Positions 42,661-51,978 of a stretch of 64,000 nt of DNA are shown in pieces (within the stretch, counting starts at the first letter, position 1; each line of letters opens with the position of its first letter). The notes under the pieces were generated by a model, which worked only from the letters and a program-made list of their open reading frames with translations, was not told the origin of the DNA and did not search any database. The DNA is from Prevotella sp. Rep29 (GTDB lineage Bacteria > Bacteroidota > Bacteroidia > Bacteroidales > Bacteroidaceae), in the NCBI RefSeq assembly GCF_019551475.1, contig NZ_CP047159.1:682001-746000 (forward strand), written 5' to 3'. Made by a program: the position numbers and the translations under genes.

Positions 42661-44448
42661 AAGACCCATTGACGCCTCGCGGTATTCTGCGGGCGACATG
42701 CCCGTCTGGGCTTTGAAGCAGCGGCGGAAGTTGCGTGTGGTGGAAAATCCGCTGTCTGCAGCGATGGCATCAATCGTCATTTGCGGGTGTTCGCGGAGCA
42801 GTTGACAAGCAAAGGTGACGCGTTTACTGTTGATATATTCCGAGAGGTTGGGAGCGTCGCCGAGCACTTCGTTCAGAATCGGCGAGAGACTGTTTTTGCT
42901 GATGCCCATCAGTGTCTGTAGCTTGTCGCGACTGAAGTCGGGCTGCAAGAAAGCCTGTTCTTCCTCTATCAGCTGGTGGAATTTTCGTATCTGCATCATG
43001 CGTCTCTTGTTGACAGCAGAGACGGGAGCCTCCTCGTCCTGTGCTATCTCCTGCTTTTCTTCCGTGTCGTCGGTTTCCGTCAGGTCTTCCACCTCATCCT
43101 CTACCTCATCTTCCACGTCTTCCTCTGTTGTGGTGACAGTTGTTTGCTGGATTTTCTTTTGGTATTCGTTGATGGTGTCAAGCTGTCGGAGCAGCATTCG
43201 GTTTTTCTCCCGGGTCTTTTTGTGTTGCTGGTGTCTATAGAATGCGAAGGCGCAGACGAGCGTCAGCAGGATGAGCGCAGTAATACCGAGAATGAGATAT
43301 CGCTGGGCGTCGGCACGTTCCTTTGCCAATGCAATTTCCTTGTCGTGTGTCTGGTAGATGGCAGCAAAGCGGAGCCCCTCGTTTAAAGCCTCCCGCACGA
43401 GCATGCTGTCCTTGATGTTGAACTGCCGTGTGCGGAGGTCGAATGCCTGTCTGAGCATTCCCTCTTTTGCGTAGGCTTTGGTCAGCATTCCCAGCACACT
43501 TGCATATCGGTTGCAGAACGAGTCTTTGTGCTCCCAATAAGGAAGTGATTTCTGGTACGTCTCGCAAATCATGGGGAAGTCGTGGATGGTGCAGTAGTAG
43601 TCGAGGATGAGCTGATGTCCGCGTGCAGTTTTCGACAATTCCGTTTGTTTGAACTTATCTGCGTATAGGCGTGCTTGTTCTTTGTCGTTCTTCAGCGCAT
43701 AGAAGTCAGCCATTTTTGAGAAAGTCAGTCCTCTCCGGGTATCGAAAAATGCTTTCGGAATATCAGGCATGTCGGTCTCCATCTTGTCGAGCAGAGCCTC
43801 GCGTTTTTTTCCTCTCAGGATTGCGGCATCCGTATCGTCCACCCATAATGCGAGCATCAGCTGTCCGTAGCAGAAAGAAAGCGTTCTCAGATTGCGTTCA
43901 TCAGTTTTCTTCTCAAGAATGCTTTCTGCCCGCAGCATATATTCAAGTCCTTTCTTTTTCTCTTTCATGAAATACATGCTGTAGCCGGCGTTGATCATCA
44001 GTTGGCAGGCACTGTTGTCATCGTTGAGTTCCTCTGCCAGTTTCATGCCTTCGTCGCTGAAACGTATGCACTCGGAGAAACGTCCCAGACTGACTTCAAT
44101 CTGCGAGATGAGCGTCAGCATGTTCAGGTGGCGCTGCGGATTGGAGACCACCTCGTCATAGGTGAGTGTGCGCAGTGCATATTCAATGCTCTTGTTGAGG
44201 TCATAGAAATCGTCCAGACAGATTTTTGCGCGCAGGCTGTCCGCCTGCCATGCTTCCAACTGCTTTTTCTCTTCCGCAATGCGAATGAGTTCAAATGCCT
44301 TCGGACGATCTTTCCCATAAACGCTGCTGATATGTGAAACGGAATAGATGCTGTCGGGTGTTGCCTGTTGAGTAGTGGCACTCTTCTGCTGACATGCTGA
44401 AAGTAATATGGCTAACAAGCCTAACTGAAATATGAGTAGTTTTTTCAT
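42655..44448 (-). CDS. Membrane-bound TPR-AraC transcriptional regulator with lipobox-like signal
   Basis: 597 residues from the ATG at 44448. The N-terminus is a lipoprotein-like signal (LGLLAILLSAC, C20). TPR-like helices fill about 30-370, a membrane helix (YLILGITALILLTLVCAFAFY) lies near 395-415, then a coiled-coil/acidic linker (EEDVEDEVEDEVEDL) and a C-terminal AraC DNA-binding domain (about 500-595: NSKRVTFACQLLREHPQMTIDAIAADSGFSTTRNFRRCFKAQTGMSPAEYR). This is a one-component regulator sensing outside and binding DNA inside. A -7 box TATCTTTG lies at 44488-44481. It is divergent from the amide hydrolase pair, a likely target by position. Confidence 0.88.
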   Translation of the reverse strand: MKKLLIFQLGLLAILLSACQQKSATTQQATPDSIYSVSHISSVYGKDRPKAFELIRIAEEKKQLEAWQADSLRAKICLDDFYDLNKSIEYALRTLTYDEVVSNPQRHLNMLTLISQIEVSLGRFSECIRFSDEGMKLAEELNDDNSACQLMINAGYSMYFMKEKKKGLEYMLRAESILEKKTDERNLRTLSFCYGQLMLALWVDDTDAAILRGKKREALLDKMETDMPDIPKAFFDTRRGLTFSKMADFYALKNDKEQARLYADKFKQTELSKTARGHQLILDYYCTIHDFPMICETYQKSLPYWEHKDSFCNRYASVLGMLTKAYAKEGMLRQAFDLRTRQFNIKDSMLVREALNEGLRFAAIYQTHDKEIALAKERADAQRYLILGITALILLTLVCAFAFYRHQQHKKTREKNRMLLRQLDTINEYQKKIQQTTVTTTEEDVEDEVEDEVEDLTETDDTEEKQEIAQDEEAPVSAVNKRRMMQIRKFHQLIEEEQAFLQPDFSRDKLQTLMGISKNSLSPILNEVLGDAPNLSEYINSKRVTFACQLLREHPQMTIDAIAADSGFSTTRNFRRCFKAQTGMSPAEYREASMGLE

Positions 44449-44603
44449 GACTTCATGCTGATTGATTATCTCCTTTACTGCAAAGATACATCTTTTTATG
44501 GGAATAACTATCAAGAAAGCAAGGAAAAACGACAAAGTTGATGGACATTTTCTCCCATTTAGCAAAAAAGACGGGATAATTTATCCCAACGAGAATAAAA
44601 AAC

Positions 44604-44634
44604 TTGCAGCGTACAACTTTAATCTCTATATTTG
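44604..44634 (+). promoter_or_regulatory. Promoter of the amide hydrolase pair
   Basis: TTG (44604-44606), 20 bp, TATATTTG (44627-44634). Start about 42 nt before the ATG at 44682. Confidence 0.7.
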
Positions 44635-44681
44635 CACAATCAGATTTTTCAGATTTTAATGTATTAGTAAACCACGAAAAA

Positions 44682-45905
44682 ATGAAAAGAAACGTTATCG
44701 CAGTTCTCATGCTGTTCGGTATAGCACTGACTGCTTTACCATGTACGACAGCCATTGTCAGTGGCAAATATACCGTTGACGGCAGACCGTTGATGTTGAA
44801 AAACCGTGACCGTTCGGGTAGTGACAATGTCTTTGTGACGGGAAATAGCGGGAAGTATGCGTGGACGGCAGTCGTGCCCATCAGCGATAAGAGCGACCGG
44901 GGAGTGATGTACGGTCAGAATGAGGTGGGACTGGTTGTGATGAATTCCACGTCATATAACTTGGAGCAGAAAACCACCAATGAGCTCAAGCGCGGGAATA
45001 TCATGTGCTGGGCACTGGAGCGTTGCGCCACGGTCGATGAGTTTGAGGCGATGATTGCCGAGATGAAATATTTCTCTTACGGCAGTAATTACGGTGTGAT
45101 GGATGCACAGGGACACGTGGCATATTTCGAGTGTGGACACCTCGGCTATAAGAAGTTTGATGCCGACGACCCAACTGTTGCTCCGCACGGCTATATCATC
45201 AGAAGTAATTTCGGTATGACGGGCGACATCAAAGAAGGAAAAGGCTTTGCCCGCTATCAGAAAGCTACCGACATCATGGAAAAGGCATATCAACAGAAGA
45301 ACATCAGTTGGAAGACGCTGCTCAGCATGGCTCGTTGTCTGGAACATGGCATGACGAAAGTGAACCTCTATGACCAGATGCCCGCTGACGAGAATGATGA
45401 GTTGGTGGTCAGTTTTGCAGACTTCATTCCCCGCTATTCAACAATGTCAACCTACATGGTACAAGGAGTGAAGGCAGGTGAGAATCCGTCGTTGACAACA
45501 GGTTGGACCTGCATCTCATGCCCGATTGTATCTGTTGCCATTCCGATTTGGTGGACGAAGGAAAGTCTCTTTCCGCAGGTGGTGCGTCGCGACGAGAACG
45601 GCAGGTGCCTGCTCGTTGACTGGGCGAACACTTTCAAGAGCTACATCTGGCCATGGGAATACAGCGACGGTCAGAGTTACATCCGTCTGGGACGACTTAT
45701 CAATAAATCGGGAACGGGCATCATGCAGCAGATTCTCCCCGTGGAAGAGGAAATCCTGAAGCGTGGCGAAAAGCTTCAGGCACAGTTTTATAAGAAAAAA
45801 CATGTTGATGCCGACAAACTGAAATCTTACTACGAGTGGGTGGATGAGTTTGTGGCAAAAGAATATCAGAAAATAGGAGATAGTCATCATTTAAAAAAGA
45901 ACTAA
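44682..45905 (+). CDS. Secreted Ntn amide hydrolase (C45/C69-like), first copy
   Basis: 407 residues from the ATG at 44682, chosen because upstream in-frame starts lie inside the promoter. The signal peptide MKRNVIAVLMLFGIALTALP is directly followed by C21-TTAIVSG, so signal cleavage would expose the catalytic N-terminal cysteine. Downstream LKNRDRSG, GQNEVGLVVMN and YGVMDAQGHVAYFECG match linear-amide C-N hydrolases of the choloylglycine/AAT/C69 superfamily. Substrate could be an acyl-amino acid, a peptide or a bile-acid-like amide; not decidable here. Tandem with a paralog 1 bp downstream. Confidence 0.82.
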   Translation: MKRNVIAVLMLFGIALTALPCTTAIVSGKYTVDGRPLMLKNRDRSGSDNVFVTGNSGKYAWTAVVPISDKSDRGVMYGQNEVGLVVMNSTSYNLEQKTTNELKRGNIMCWALERCATVDEFEAMIAEMKYFSYGSNYGVMDAQGHVAYFECGHLGYKKFDADDPTVAPHGYIIRSNFGMTGDIKEGKGFARYQKATDIMEKAYQQKNISWKTLLSMARCLEHGMTKVNLYDQMPADENDELVVSFADFIPRYSTMSTYMVQGVKAGENPSLTTGWTCISCPIVSVAIPIWWTKESLFPQVVRRDENGRCLLVDWANTFKSYIWPWEYSDGQSYIRLGRLINKSGTGIMQQILPVEEEILKRGEKLQAQFYKKKHVDADKLKSYYEWVDEFVAKEYQKIGDSHHLKKN

Positions 45906-45906
45906 T

Positions 45907-47121
45907 ATGCGGAACAGTAAGATATTGTTTTATTCGTTTTTGATGCTTCTCGTGTGGGGTGTCATACCCAAGGCAGAAGCATGTACGTCGGTCATCGTGT
46001 CGGGAAAGATGACGAAGGATGGTCGTCCGATTCTTTTCAAGAACCGCGATACCAGTCGTACCAATAACGTAGCCGTCTTGGTGCAGGGTGAACGCTATAG
46101 ATATATCGGTATCGTAGCTGCTGACGACATGAAGCCTCAGGCTGCTTGGGGCGGGCACAACGAGACGGGGTTTGCCATCATCAATACTGCCGCCTATAAC
46201 CTGAATGGTTGTGAAGGAAAAGACTCTAACGGTGACGGCGAGTTCATACGGCGTGCGTTGGAAATATGTAGTTCGCTGGAAGACTTCGAGCATCTGTTGG
46301 ACACCTTGCCCAAGCCGATGGATATCAACTCCAACTTCGGCGTGATGGATGCAAAAGGTGGCTGCGCCTATTATGAGACCGGTAGCAATAGCTATGTGAA
46401 GTTCGATGTGAATGACCCTTCTGTTGCCCCAGATGGATACCTGATGCGTACCAACCACGGCATGACGGGTTGTCGCAGTATAGATATCGGTGTGGAACGC
46501 TATATGGCAATCACCGATTTCATGGCAGACACATACAAAGCAGGAAAGATAGACATGGAGCATATTTTGACGGTGGTTCCACGCTATCTGACGCACGGAC
46601 TGACGAAAATCAATCTCTACGACATCATGCCGAAAAACTATGACGATACGAAGATGTTTGCTTTTCGCGACTATATTACCCGTTGGAGCACAGCTTCTGC
46701 CATTCTGATTCAAGGAGTCAAGACCGGAGAATCGCCACTGATGACCGTCAGTTGGACCAATATCGGATGGCCTGCGGCATCGGTGGCAATACCATTGTTG
46801 ATTACTCCTTCAGGTGTGATGCCAACAATTGTCGGACATGGTGCAGACGGAAGTTCATGGCTCTGCCAGAAAGCATTTGCGCAGAAAGAAAAGGTGTTCA
46901 ACGCAGCATCGGGAAACGTGCACGACTATATTGATATCTCCAAGCTCATCAATCAGGCTGGTACAGGTATCTTGCAGCGAGTGCTCCCTATAGAAGAAAA
47001 GATAATAGAAAGTGGAAAAACAATGATTGAGCAGATGAGGAAAGGCAAGAAGGCGGATAAGTTGGCGGGCGAGTATTACCGCTGGGTGGACGCTTATGTG
47101 CAGGAAGTCTATCCTCAATAA
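45907..47121 (+). CDS. Secreted Ntn amide hydrolase (C45/C69-like), second copy
   Basis: 404 residues, a clear paralog of the preceding protein along its whole length (CTSVIVSGKMTKDGRPILFKNRD; GHNETGFAIINTAAYNL; NFGVMDAKGGCAYYETG; VSWTNIGWPAASVAIP). The signal peptide ends AEA before C26, again placing the nucleophile at the mature N-terminus. The two proteins have diverged substantially while keeping the same core, which suggests different amide substrates. The unit ends at the terminator at 47145-47192. Confidence 0.82.
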   Translation: MRNSKILFYSFLMLLVWGVIPKAEACTSVIVSGKMTKDGRPILFKNRDTSRTNNVAVLVQGERYRYIGIVAADDMKPQAAWGGHNETGFAIINTAAYNLNGCEGKDSNGDGEFIRRALEICSSLEDFEHLLDTLPKPMDINSNFGVMDAKGGCAYYETGSNSYVKFDVNDPSVAPDGYLMRTNHGMTGCRSIDIGVERYMAITDFMADTYKAGKIDMEHILTVVPRYLTHGLTKINLYDIMPKNYDDTKMFAFRDYITRWSTASAILIQGVKTGESPLMTVSWTNIGWPAASVAIPLLITPSGVMPTIVGHGADGSSWLCQKAFAQKEKVFNAASGNVHDYIDISKLINQAGTGILQRVLPIEEKIIESGKTMIEQMRKGKKADKLAGEYYRWVDAYVQEVYPQ

Positions 47122-47144
47122 GCAAACTGAATAAACTTTCCTTG

Positions 47145-47192
47145 ATCCGTGCAGCAAGAGTCAATGTGCTTTTGTTGCACGGATTGTTTTTA
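47145..47192 (+). terminator. Terminator after the amide hydrolase pair
   Basis: ATCCGTGCAGCAA pairs with TTGTTGCACGGAT with one bulged position on each side, followed by TGTTTTTATTTC. Confidence 0.82.
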
Positions 47193-47281
47193 TTTCATGC
47201 AGAGAAGAAAACTTTTCCAAAGCAACTGCCGGTTACTTCAATAGTTTTCATTATCTTTGCAGAAGATAAAAAGAAGGGAAA

Positions 47282-49756
47282 ATGATATATACAATAGACA
47301 AAATAGCAGAAGTGATTCACGGGCAACGGGTAGGAACAGCTTTCACGCACGTTGCTTTCCTGTTGACGGACAGCCGCTCGCTCGGTTTTCCTGAAGAAAC
47401 ATTGTTCTTCGCTCTAAAGACGGAACGCAACGATGGACATCGTTACATCCCTGAGCTCTATCAGCGCGGCGTGCGCAGTTTCGTGGTGGAGGAGGCTCCG
47501 AGTGATTGGGCTGAGTCCTATCCTGAAGCGAACTTCCTCGTGGTGGATAGTTCGTTCAAGGCATTGCAGACGCTGGCACGCTGGCATCGTGAGTGCATAT
47601 CCGTTCCAGTGGTGGGCATTACCGGAAGTAATGGAAAGACGGTGGTGAAAGAATGGCTCTTCCAGTTGCTCTCACCGCAGATGAACATCACGCGTTCACC
47701 GCGAAGCTACAACTCGCAGGTGGGTGTGCCTCTTTCGCTTTGGCTGTTGAACGAGCAGACCCAGTTGGGGGTGATAGAGGCAGGCATCAGTCAGCCTGGC
47801 GAGATGGAGGCTTTGCAACAGATGATACAGCCGACCGTCGGAGTGCTGACAAGCATTGGCGGTGCCCATCAGGAGAATTTCTCGTCGCTGGAAGAGAAGT
47901 GTCGCGAGAAACTCCGTCTGTTTGCTTCTTCGAGAGCCATTATTTACTGTGCCGACGACGAGTTGGCTGCGCGCCTCATCCGAGAGACCTATGCTGACAG
48001 GCAGTTGGTGGCGTGGTCAATGAAATCAGCGGCGTGTCCTTTATATATAAATAAGGTGGAGAAGCGGGCGAGCGAGACGATTATTGAGTTCGTGTATCAA
48101 GGCGCAGCGGGCAGCTACACGTTGCCGTTGATTGACGATGCTTCGGTGCAGAACTCCATTCACTGCATCGCCGTGGCTTTGTATTTGCAAGTTGGCGTCG
48201 ATGAGATATGTGCGCAGATGGCTCGTCTGGAGCCTGTTGCCATGCGCCTTGAGGTAAAGGAAGGGCAGCACGGGTGTACGCTCATCAATGATTCTTATAA
48301 CTCTGACATCCACTCTCTGGACATTGCGCTCGACTTTATGAACCGCCGTCCCGACCACGACGGGCGGAAGCGGACGCTCATTTTGAGCGACATTCAGCAG
48401 ACGGGGATGGACGATGCGACGCTCTATTGCAAGGTTTCCGACTTGATTTCGACGCGCGGAGTGCAGAAATTCATCGGTATCGGACCGCATATTAAGGCGC
48501 AGTCGGCGCTCTTCGGTGTGGCTGAGCGTTTCTTTTTCGATAGCTGTGAGGAGTTGATCAGGGCTCCGGAGTTTGCGCAGCTTCGCAACGAAGTGATTCT
48601 CCTGAAGGGTGCCCGCTCGTTCGGTTTTGATCAGTTGACGGAGCTGTTGGTGAAGAAAGTGCACGAGACGATTCTCGAAGTGAACCTCAGTGCGCTGGTC
48701 AGCAATCTGAACTATTACCGTTCGTTCCTCCATCCGACGACCAAACTGGTTTGTATGATTAAGGCTGACGGCTATGGCGCGGGTGCCGTGGAGGTGGCAA
48801 AGACGCTGCAAGACCACCGCGTGGACTATCTGGCGGTGGCAGTGGCTGATGAGGGAGTGGCGCTTCGGAACAACGGTATCACGGCGAATATTATGGTGAT
48901 GAATCCGGAGATGTCGTCGTTCAAGACGCTGTTTGACTATCGTCTGGAGCCGGAAGTGTATTCTTTCCGCCTGCTGGATGCGCTGGTCAGGGCGGCGCGG
49001 CACCACGGTGTGGCTGGCTTCCCCGTACATGTGAAACTTGATACGGGTATGCACCGGCTCGGATTCCATCCCGTTGCGGACATGGATGAGCTGATTAGCC
49101 GTCTGCAGGGGCAGAGGGCGTTGATTCCGCGGTCGGTGTTCTCGCACTTCGCGGGTGCCGACAGCGATGAGCTTGATGCGTTCTCTGACGAGCAGTTTGC
49201 GCTCTTTGCGCAGGGCAGTGAGCGTCTTCAGGCGGCGTTCTCGCATAAAATCCTGCGGCATATATGCAACTCTGCGGGCATAGAGCACTTCCCTGAGCGT
49301 CAGATGGATATGTGTAGGCTCGGGCTTGGCTTGTACGGTGTGTCGCCGAGGGATAACCGCGTGTTGGCGAATGTATGTACGTTGAAGACCACAATCTTGC
49401 AAATGCGCGAGGTGCCGGCGACGGAAACGGTGGGCTACGGTCGTCGCGGCGTGCTCGGGCGAGACAGTGTGATTGCCGCTGTGCCCATCGGTTATGCCGA
49501 CGGTCTTTCACGGAAGTTGGGCAACGGGCGCTCGTTTGCCTTGGTGAACGGGAAGGAAGCGCCTTACGTTGGTAATATTTGCATGGACGTTGCGATGCTG
49601 GACGTGACTGGAATCGACTGCGAAGAGGGCGACAGTGTTGAGATTTTCGGCGACCATCTGCCTGTCACGCGGCTTTCAGACGTGATGGATACGATTCCGT
49701 ACGAGGTGCTCACGGGCATCAGCAATCGGGTGAAGCGGGTTTATTTTCAGGATTAA
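47282..49756 (+). CDS. MurF / alanine racemase fusion
   Basis: 824 residues. The N-terminal half (to about 455) is MurF, adding D-Ala-D-Ala to the UDP-MurNAc tripeptide: P-loop VVGITGSNGKT (111-120), SPRSYNSQVGVPLSL, LINDSYNSDIHSLDIAL. The C-terminal half is a PLP alanine racemase: LVCMIKADGYGAG with the Schiff-base lysine K494, KLDTGMHRLGF, and CMDVAMLDVTG. The fusion is known in Bacteroidota and couples D-Ala supply to its use. A -7 box TATCTTTG lies at 47252-47259. I leave the symbol empty because two genes are fused (murF-alr). Confidence 0.95.
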   Translation: MIYTIDKIAEVIHGQRVGTAFTHVAFLLTDSRSLGFPEETLFFALKTERNDGHRYIPELYQRGVRSFVVEEAPSDWAESYPEANFLVVDSSFKALQTLARWHRECISVPVVGITGSNGKTVVKEWLFQLLSPQMNITRSPRSYNSQVGVPLSLWLLNEQTQLGVIEAGISQPGEMEALQQMIQPTVGVLTSIGGAHQENFSSLEEKCREKLRLFASSRAIIYCADDELAARLIRETYADRQLVAWSMKSAACPLYINKVEKRASETIIEFVYQGAAGSYTLPLIDDASVQNSIHCIAVALYLQVGVDEICAQMARLEPVAMRLEVKEGQHGCTLINDSYNSDIHSLDIALDFMNRRPDHDGRKRTLILSDIQQTGMDDATLYCKVSDLISTRGVQKFIGIGPHIKAQSALFGVAERFFFDSCEELIRAPEFAQLRNEVILLKGARSFGFDQLTELLVKKVHETILEVNLSALVSNLNYYRSFLHPTTKLVCMIKADGYGAGAVEVAKTLQDHRVDYLAVAVADEGVALRNNGITANIMVMNPEMSSFKTLFDYRLEPEVYSFRLLDALVRAARHHGVAGFPVHVKLDTGMHRLGFHPVADMDELISRLQGQRALIPRSVFSHFAGADSDELDAFSDEQFALFAQGSERLQAAFSHKILRHICNSAGIEHFPERQMDMCRLGLGLYGVSPRDNRVLANVCTLKTTILQMREVPATETVGYGRRGVLGRDSVIAAVPIGYADGLSRKLGNGRSFALVNGKEAPYVGNICMDVAMLDVTGIDCEEGDSVEIFGDHLPVTRLSDVMDTIPYEVLTGISNRVKRVYFQD

Positions 49757-49792
49757 GCGCATGGCGCGGAACAACTAAACACTTTCGTCGAT

Positions 49793-51139
49793 ATGATAGC
49801 AGTATATGTAATAATAGGTGTGGCAGCCGGTTTCTTTATCGGTTTCTTCTTCATGAAACAGCGTGCACTCACTGCAGAGAGCAACGTGAGGCAGCAGTTG
49901 AACGACCAGCGCGCGGAGTCGGAGCGGCAGTTGGCGGCAAGTTTTCAGCAACAGTTGCAGGAGCTCTCGGCTGCGAAGGGCGAGGCAGAGCGGCTCCGTG
50001 CGGTGGCTGAGACGCAGCTGAGCGAGCAGCAGCGGCATGCGGAGGACATGCGTTCGGAGATTCTTGCTCAGGCAGAGACGCGCAATCGCCTCATGCAGGA
50101 AGAGGTTAAGAACATGGCGGAGCGAATGCTCAAGGACAGTCGGCACGAGCTGACGACCGCCGACAAGGAGCGTCTGGACGCGTTGCTTACGCCGTTGCGG
50201 CAGCAACTCGACACCTTTGCGAAGGCTGTGAGCGAAAACAGCCGCCACAGCGAAGCCCACAAGACGGAGATAAAGACGGCGTTTGAGGAGGCGATGAAGA
50301 AGCTGCACGACGAGCAGGAGCGAACGGTGCGCGAGCTTCGGGAGCAGACCGAGCGTATCGGCAACGATGCGGCGAGCCTCACACAGGCGCTCAAAGGTGA
50401 TTCAAAGGCACAGGGAGACTGGGGCGAAATGATATTGGACAAGACGCTTGAGGACTGCGGTCTCATCAAGGGCGAGCAATACTCGCTGCAGGAAACTTAT
50501 CGCGACGGGGAGGGGAACATCTTCCGTCCGGATGCCGTGGTCAACTTCCCGAACGGCGAGCGAATAGTGATTGACGCGAAAGTGTCGCTCACTGCCTATC
50601 TCGAGGCTGCGCGGTGCGACGACCAGCAGAAGCGGGAAGCCCTGCTTCGGGAGCACGTTGCTTCGGTGCGCCGCCATGTGGATGAGCTCACGGTGAAGAA
50701 CTATGACCGTCTCGTCGAGGGCAGTATCGGCTACGTGCTGATGTTCCTGCCCTACGAAAGCGGCTACGCTGCGGCGCTGCGCACCGACCCGTCCGTCTTG
50801 CAGTATGCCTACAAGCGGAAGGTCATCATCATCTCTCCGGCTAACCTGCTCATGACGCTGCAGCTCACACATACGATGTGGCAGAACTATCGGATGAACC
50901 GCAACGTGGAGGAAATCATGCGCCAGTCGAGCGATTTGTACGACAAATTCGTCACGTTCGCAGAGACTTTCCTCCGCATCGACCGCGACATTGAGACGCT
51001 GCGCCAGCACTTCGAGACGGCGCGCGGGCAGCTGAGCGAGGGCAAGGGCAACGTCGTCCGCCGATTGGAGAATATGAAGCAGCTCGGCGTCAGCCCCAAG
51101 AAGTCGCTGCCCGACGACATGAAGGGAGGCGAGGCATAG
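49793..51139 (+). CDS. rmuC: DNA recombination protein RmuC
   Basis: 448 residues. An N-terminal membrane helix (about 3-22), a long coiled coil (about 25-190, rich in QQ/ER/EL), and the RmuC core (about 195-400): KGDSKAQGDWGEMILDKTLEDCGL, RPDAVVNFPNGERIVIDAKVSL (restriction-like D...E/D-x-K), YVLMFLPYESGYAAAL, IISPANLLMTL. RmuC limits inversions at short repeats in E. coli; of interest in a window with many inverted repeats, though this is only an association. The terminator at 51213 closes it. Confidence 0.92.
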   Translation: MIAVYVIIGVAAGFFIGFFFMKQRALTAESNVRQQLNDQRAESERQLAASFQQQLQELSAAKGEAERLRAVAETQLSEQQRHAEDMRSEILAQAETRNRLMQEEVKNMAERMLKDSRHELTTADKERLDALLTPLRQQLDTFAKAVSENSRHSEAHKTEIKTAFEEAMKKLHDEQERTVRELREQTERIGNDAASLTQALKGDSKAQGDWGEMILDKTLEDCGLIKGEQYSLQETYRDGEGNIFRPDAVVNFPNGERIVIDAKVSLTAYLEAARCDDQQKREALLREHVASVRRHVDELTVKNYDRLVEGSIGYVLMFLPYESGYAAALRTDPSVLQYAYKRKVIIISPANLLMTLQLTHTMWQNYRMNRNVEEIMRQSSDLYDKFVTFAETFLRIDRDIETLRQHFETARGQLSEGKGNVVRRLENMKQLGVSPKKSLPDDMKGGEA

Positions 51140-51212
51140 CGCGACGCACATACACATTATTATATACATAGGGGCAGATTTCTCTGCAAAGCGGAATAAT
51201 TTTTACACATTC

Positions 51213-51250
51213 AAAAAAAGCGTTAACTATAATTAACGCTTTTTTTTTTT
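51213..51250. terminator. Bidirectional intrinsic terminator after rmuC
   Basis: A-run, AGCGTTAA, CTATAA, TTAACGCT, then twelve T residues. Confidence 0.92.
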
Positions 51251-51268
51251 AGTTAACTCTATTATTCG

Positions 51269-51276
51269 TACTTTTG
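51269..51276 (+). promoter_or_regulatory. -7 box ahead of the small-peptide/fimbrillin-like unit
   Basis: TACTTTTG followed by C, matching TAnnTTTG; the -33 region overlaps the T tract of the preceding terminator and has no clear TTTG. The 51140-51468 gap otherwise holds the terminator and the 32-codon frame at 51323. Confidence 0.5.
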
Positions 51277-51322
51277 CAGCGAAAATTCAAAAAATGTATA
51301 ATTATAACATTCAATTTCAATT

Positions 51323-51421
51323 ATGGCAATATTCTACAGGCTGTATCAGAACAACTGTGAAGGCCCCGCGTTAAATAACAACGCACAGCGCACTCTCAGT
51401 TTGTCGCTGAAAACTACTTAA
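51323..51421 (+). CDS. 32-residue ORF resembling the start of an HU-like protein
   Basis: ATG GCA ATA TTC TAC: MAIFYRLYQNN, then a stop after 32 codons. Bacteroidota HU-like DNA-binding proteins often begin MA(I/V)FY(R/K).. before a longer domain. It could be a remnant of such a gene, a leader peptide for the genes below, or chance. Upstream -7 box at 51269. Weakly supported. Confidence 0.3.
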   Translation: MAIFYRLYQNNCEGPALNNNAQRTLSLSLKTT

Positions 51422-51468
51422 GAAATATTATTTAATCAGTAATAAAATGTATTTAAACAAAGAGTGAA

Positions 51469-51669
51469 ATGAAAATGACAAAAGAACAAGACGCAAAACG
51501 TGAGTATGTGCGTCCCGAGGAACGGGCGAGTCTGCAGTCCATATATCCCTTGACTGTTGGCAAGGCGAAAGAAGCCAAGGTTTCTTATGCGGAGTGCGTC
51601 CAAACGGTCTGCCTTGGTTTAAATAAGATGATTCATGAGAAAACTGAAAGTACATTATTCAATATTTAA
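51469..51669 (+). CDS. 66-residue small protein with REYVRP motif
   Basis: Begins MKMTKEQDAKREYVRPEERASL (ATG at 51469 or 51475). No signal peptide; two cysteines in SYAECVQTVCLGLN. It precedes a second small protein by 12 bp and the fimbrillin-like lipoprotein. It shares the basic residue then Y-x-x-P start with the frames at 32379, 51682 and 63674. Family not recognised; possible peptide precursor or partner of the secreted protein. Confidence 0.55.
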   Translation: MKMTKEQDAKREYVRPEERASLQSIYPLTVGKAKEAKVSYAECVQTVCLGLNKMIHEKTESTLFNI

Positions 51670-51681
51670 TTAATTAGCATT

Positions 51682-51912
51682 ATGAAAGTAGATTTAAGGA
51701 AGTATGTTCCCCCATTCATTGAGAGTAAAGAGTGCGAGTTTCAACACATCATGACCACTTCTCTCGGCGGGCATGCCGGCGATGGTAACGACGACGGTAC
51801 GATAACTGGCGCCAAAGAGATTGTCTTTTGGGACGACAGCGATAAGCTGGAGATGGATAAAAAAGAAGACAAAGTATGGAAATTTAAACCTTGGGAGGAT
51901 TATTTGTGGTAA
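51682..51912 (+). CDS. 76-residue small protein with RKYVPP motif and acidic/aromatic tail
   Basis: Begins MKVDLRKYVPPFIESKECEF, has a Gly-rich middle (SLGGHAGDGNDDGTITG) and ends with alternating charged and aromatic residues (VWKFKPWEDYLW). The leader-like start, Gly-Gly step near residue 29-30 and composition resemble small peptide precursors, but no modifying enzyme, peptidase or ABC exporter is adjacent. It lies 66 bp before the fimbrillin-like gene. Confidence 0.55.
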   Translation: MKVDLRKYVPPFIESKECEFQHIMTTSLGGHAGDGNDDGTITGAKEIVFWDDSDKLEMDKKEDKVWKFKPWEDYLW

Positions 51913-51978
51913 TAACTGGCATGAACCCATATACTACATATAATCGATCAGGCATTTCAATAACAAACAATTTAAAAT

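Noticed and set aside
48041..49402. 453-residue minus-strand frame across murF-alr
   Set aside because: Antisense shadow of the racemase half; no recognisable domain and biased composition.
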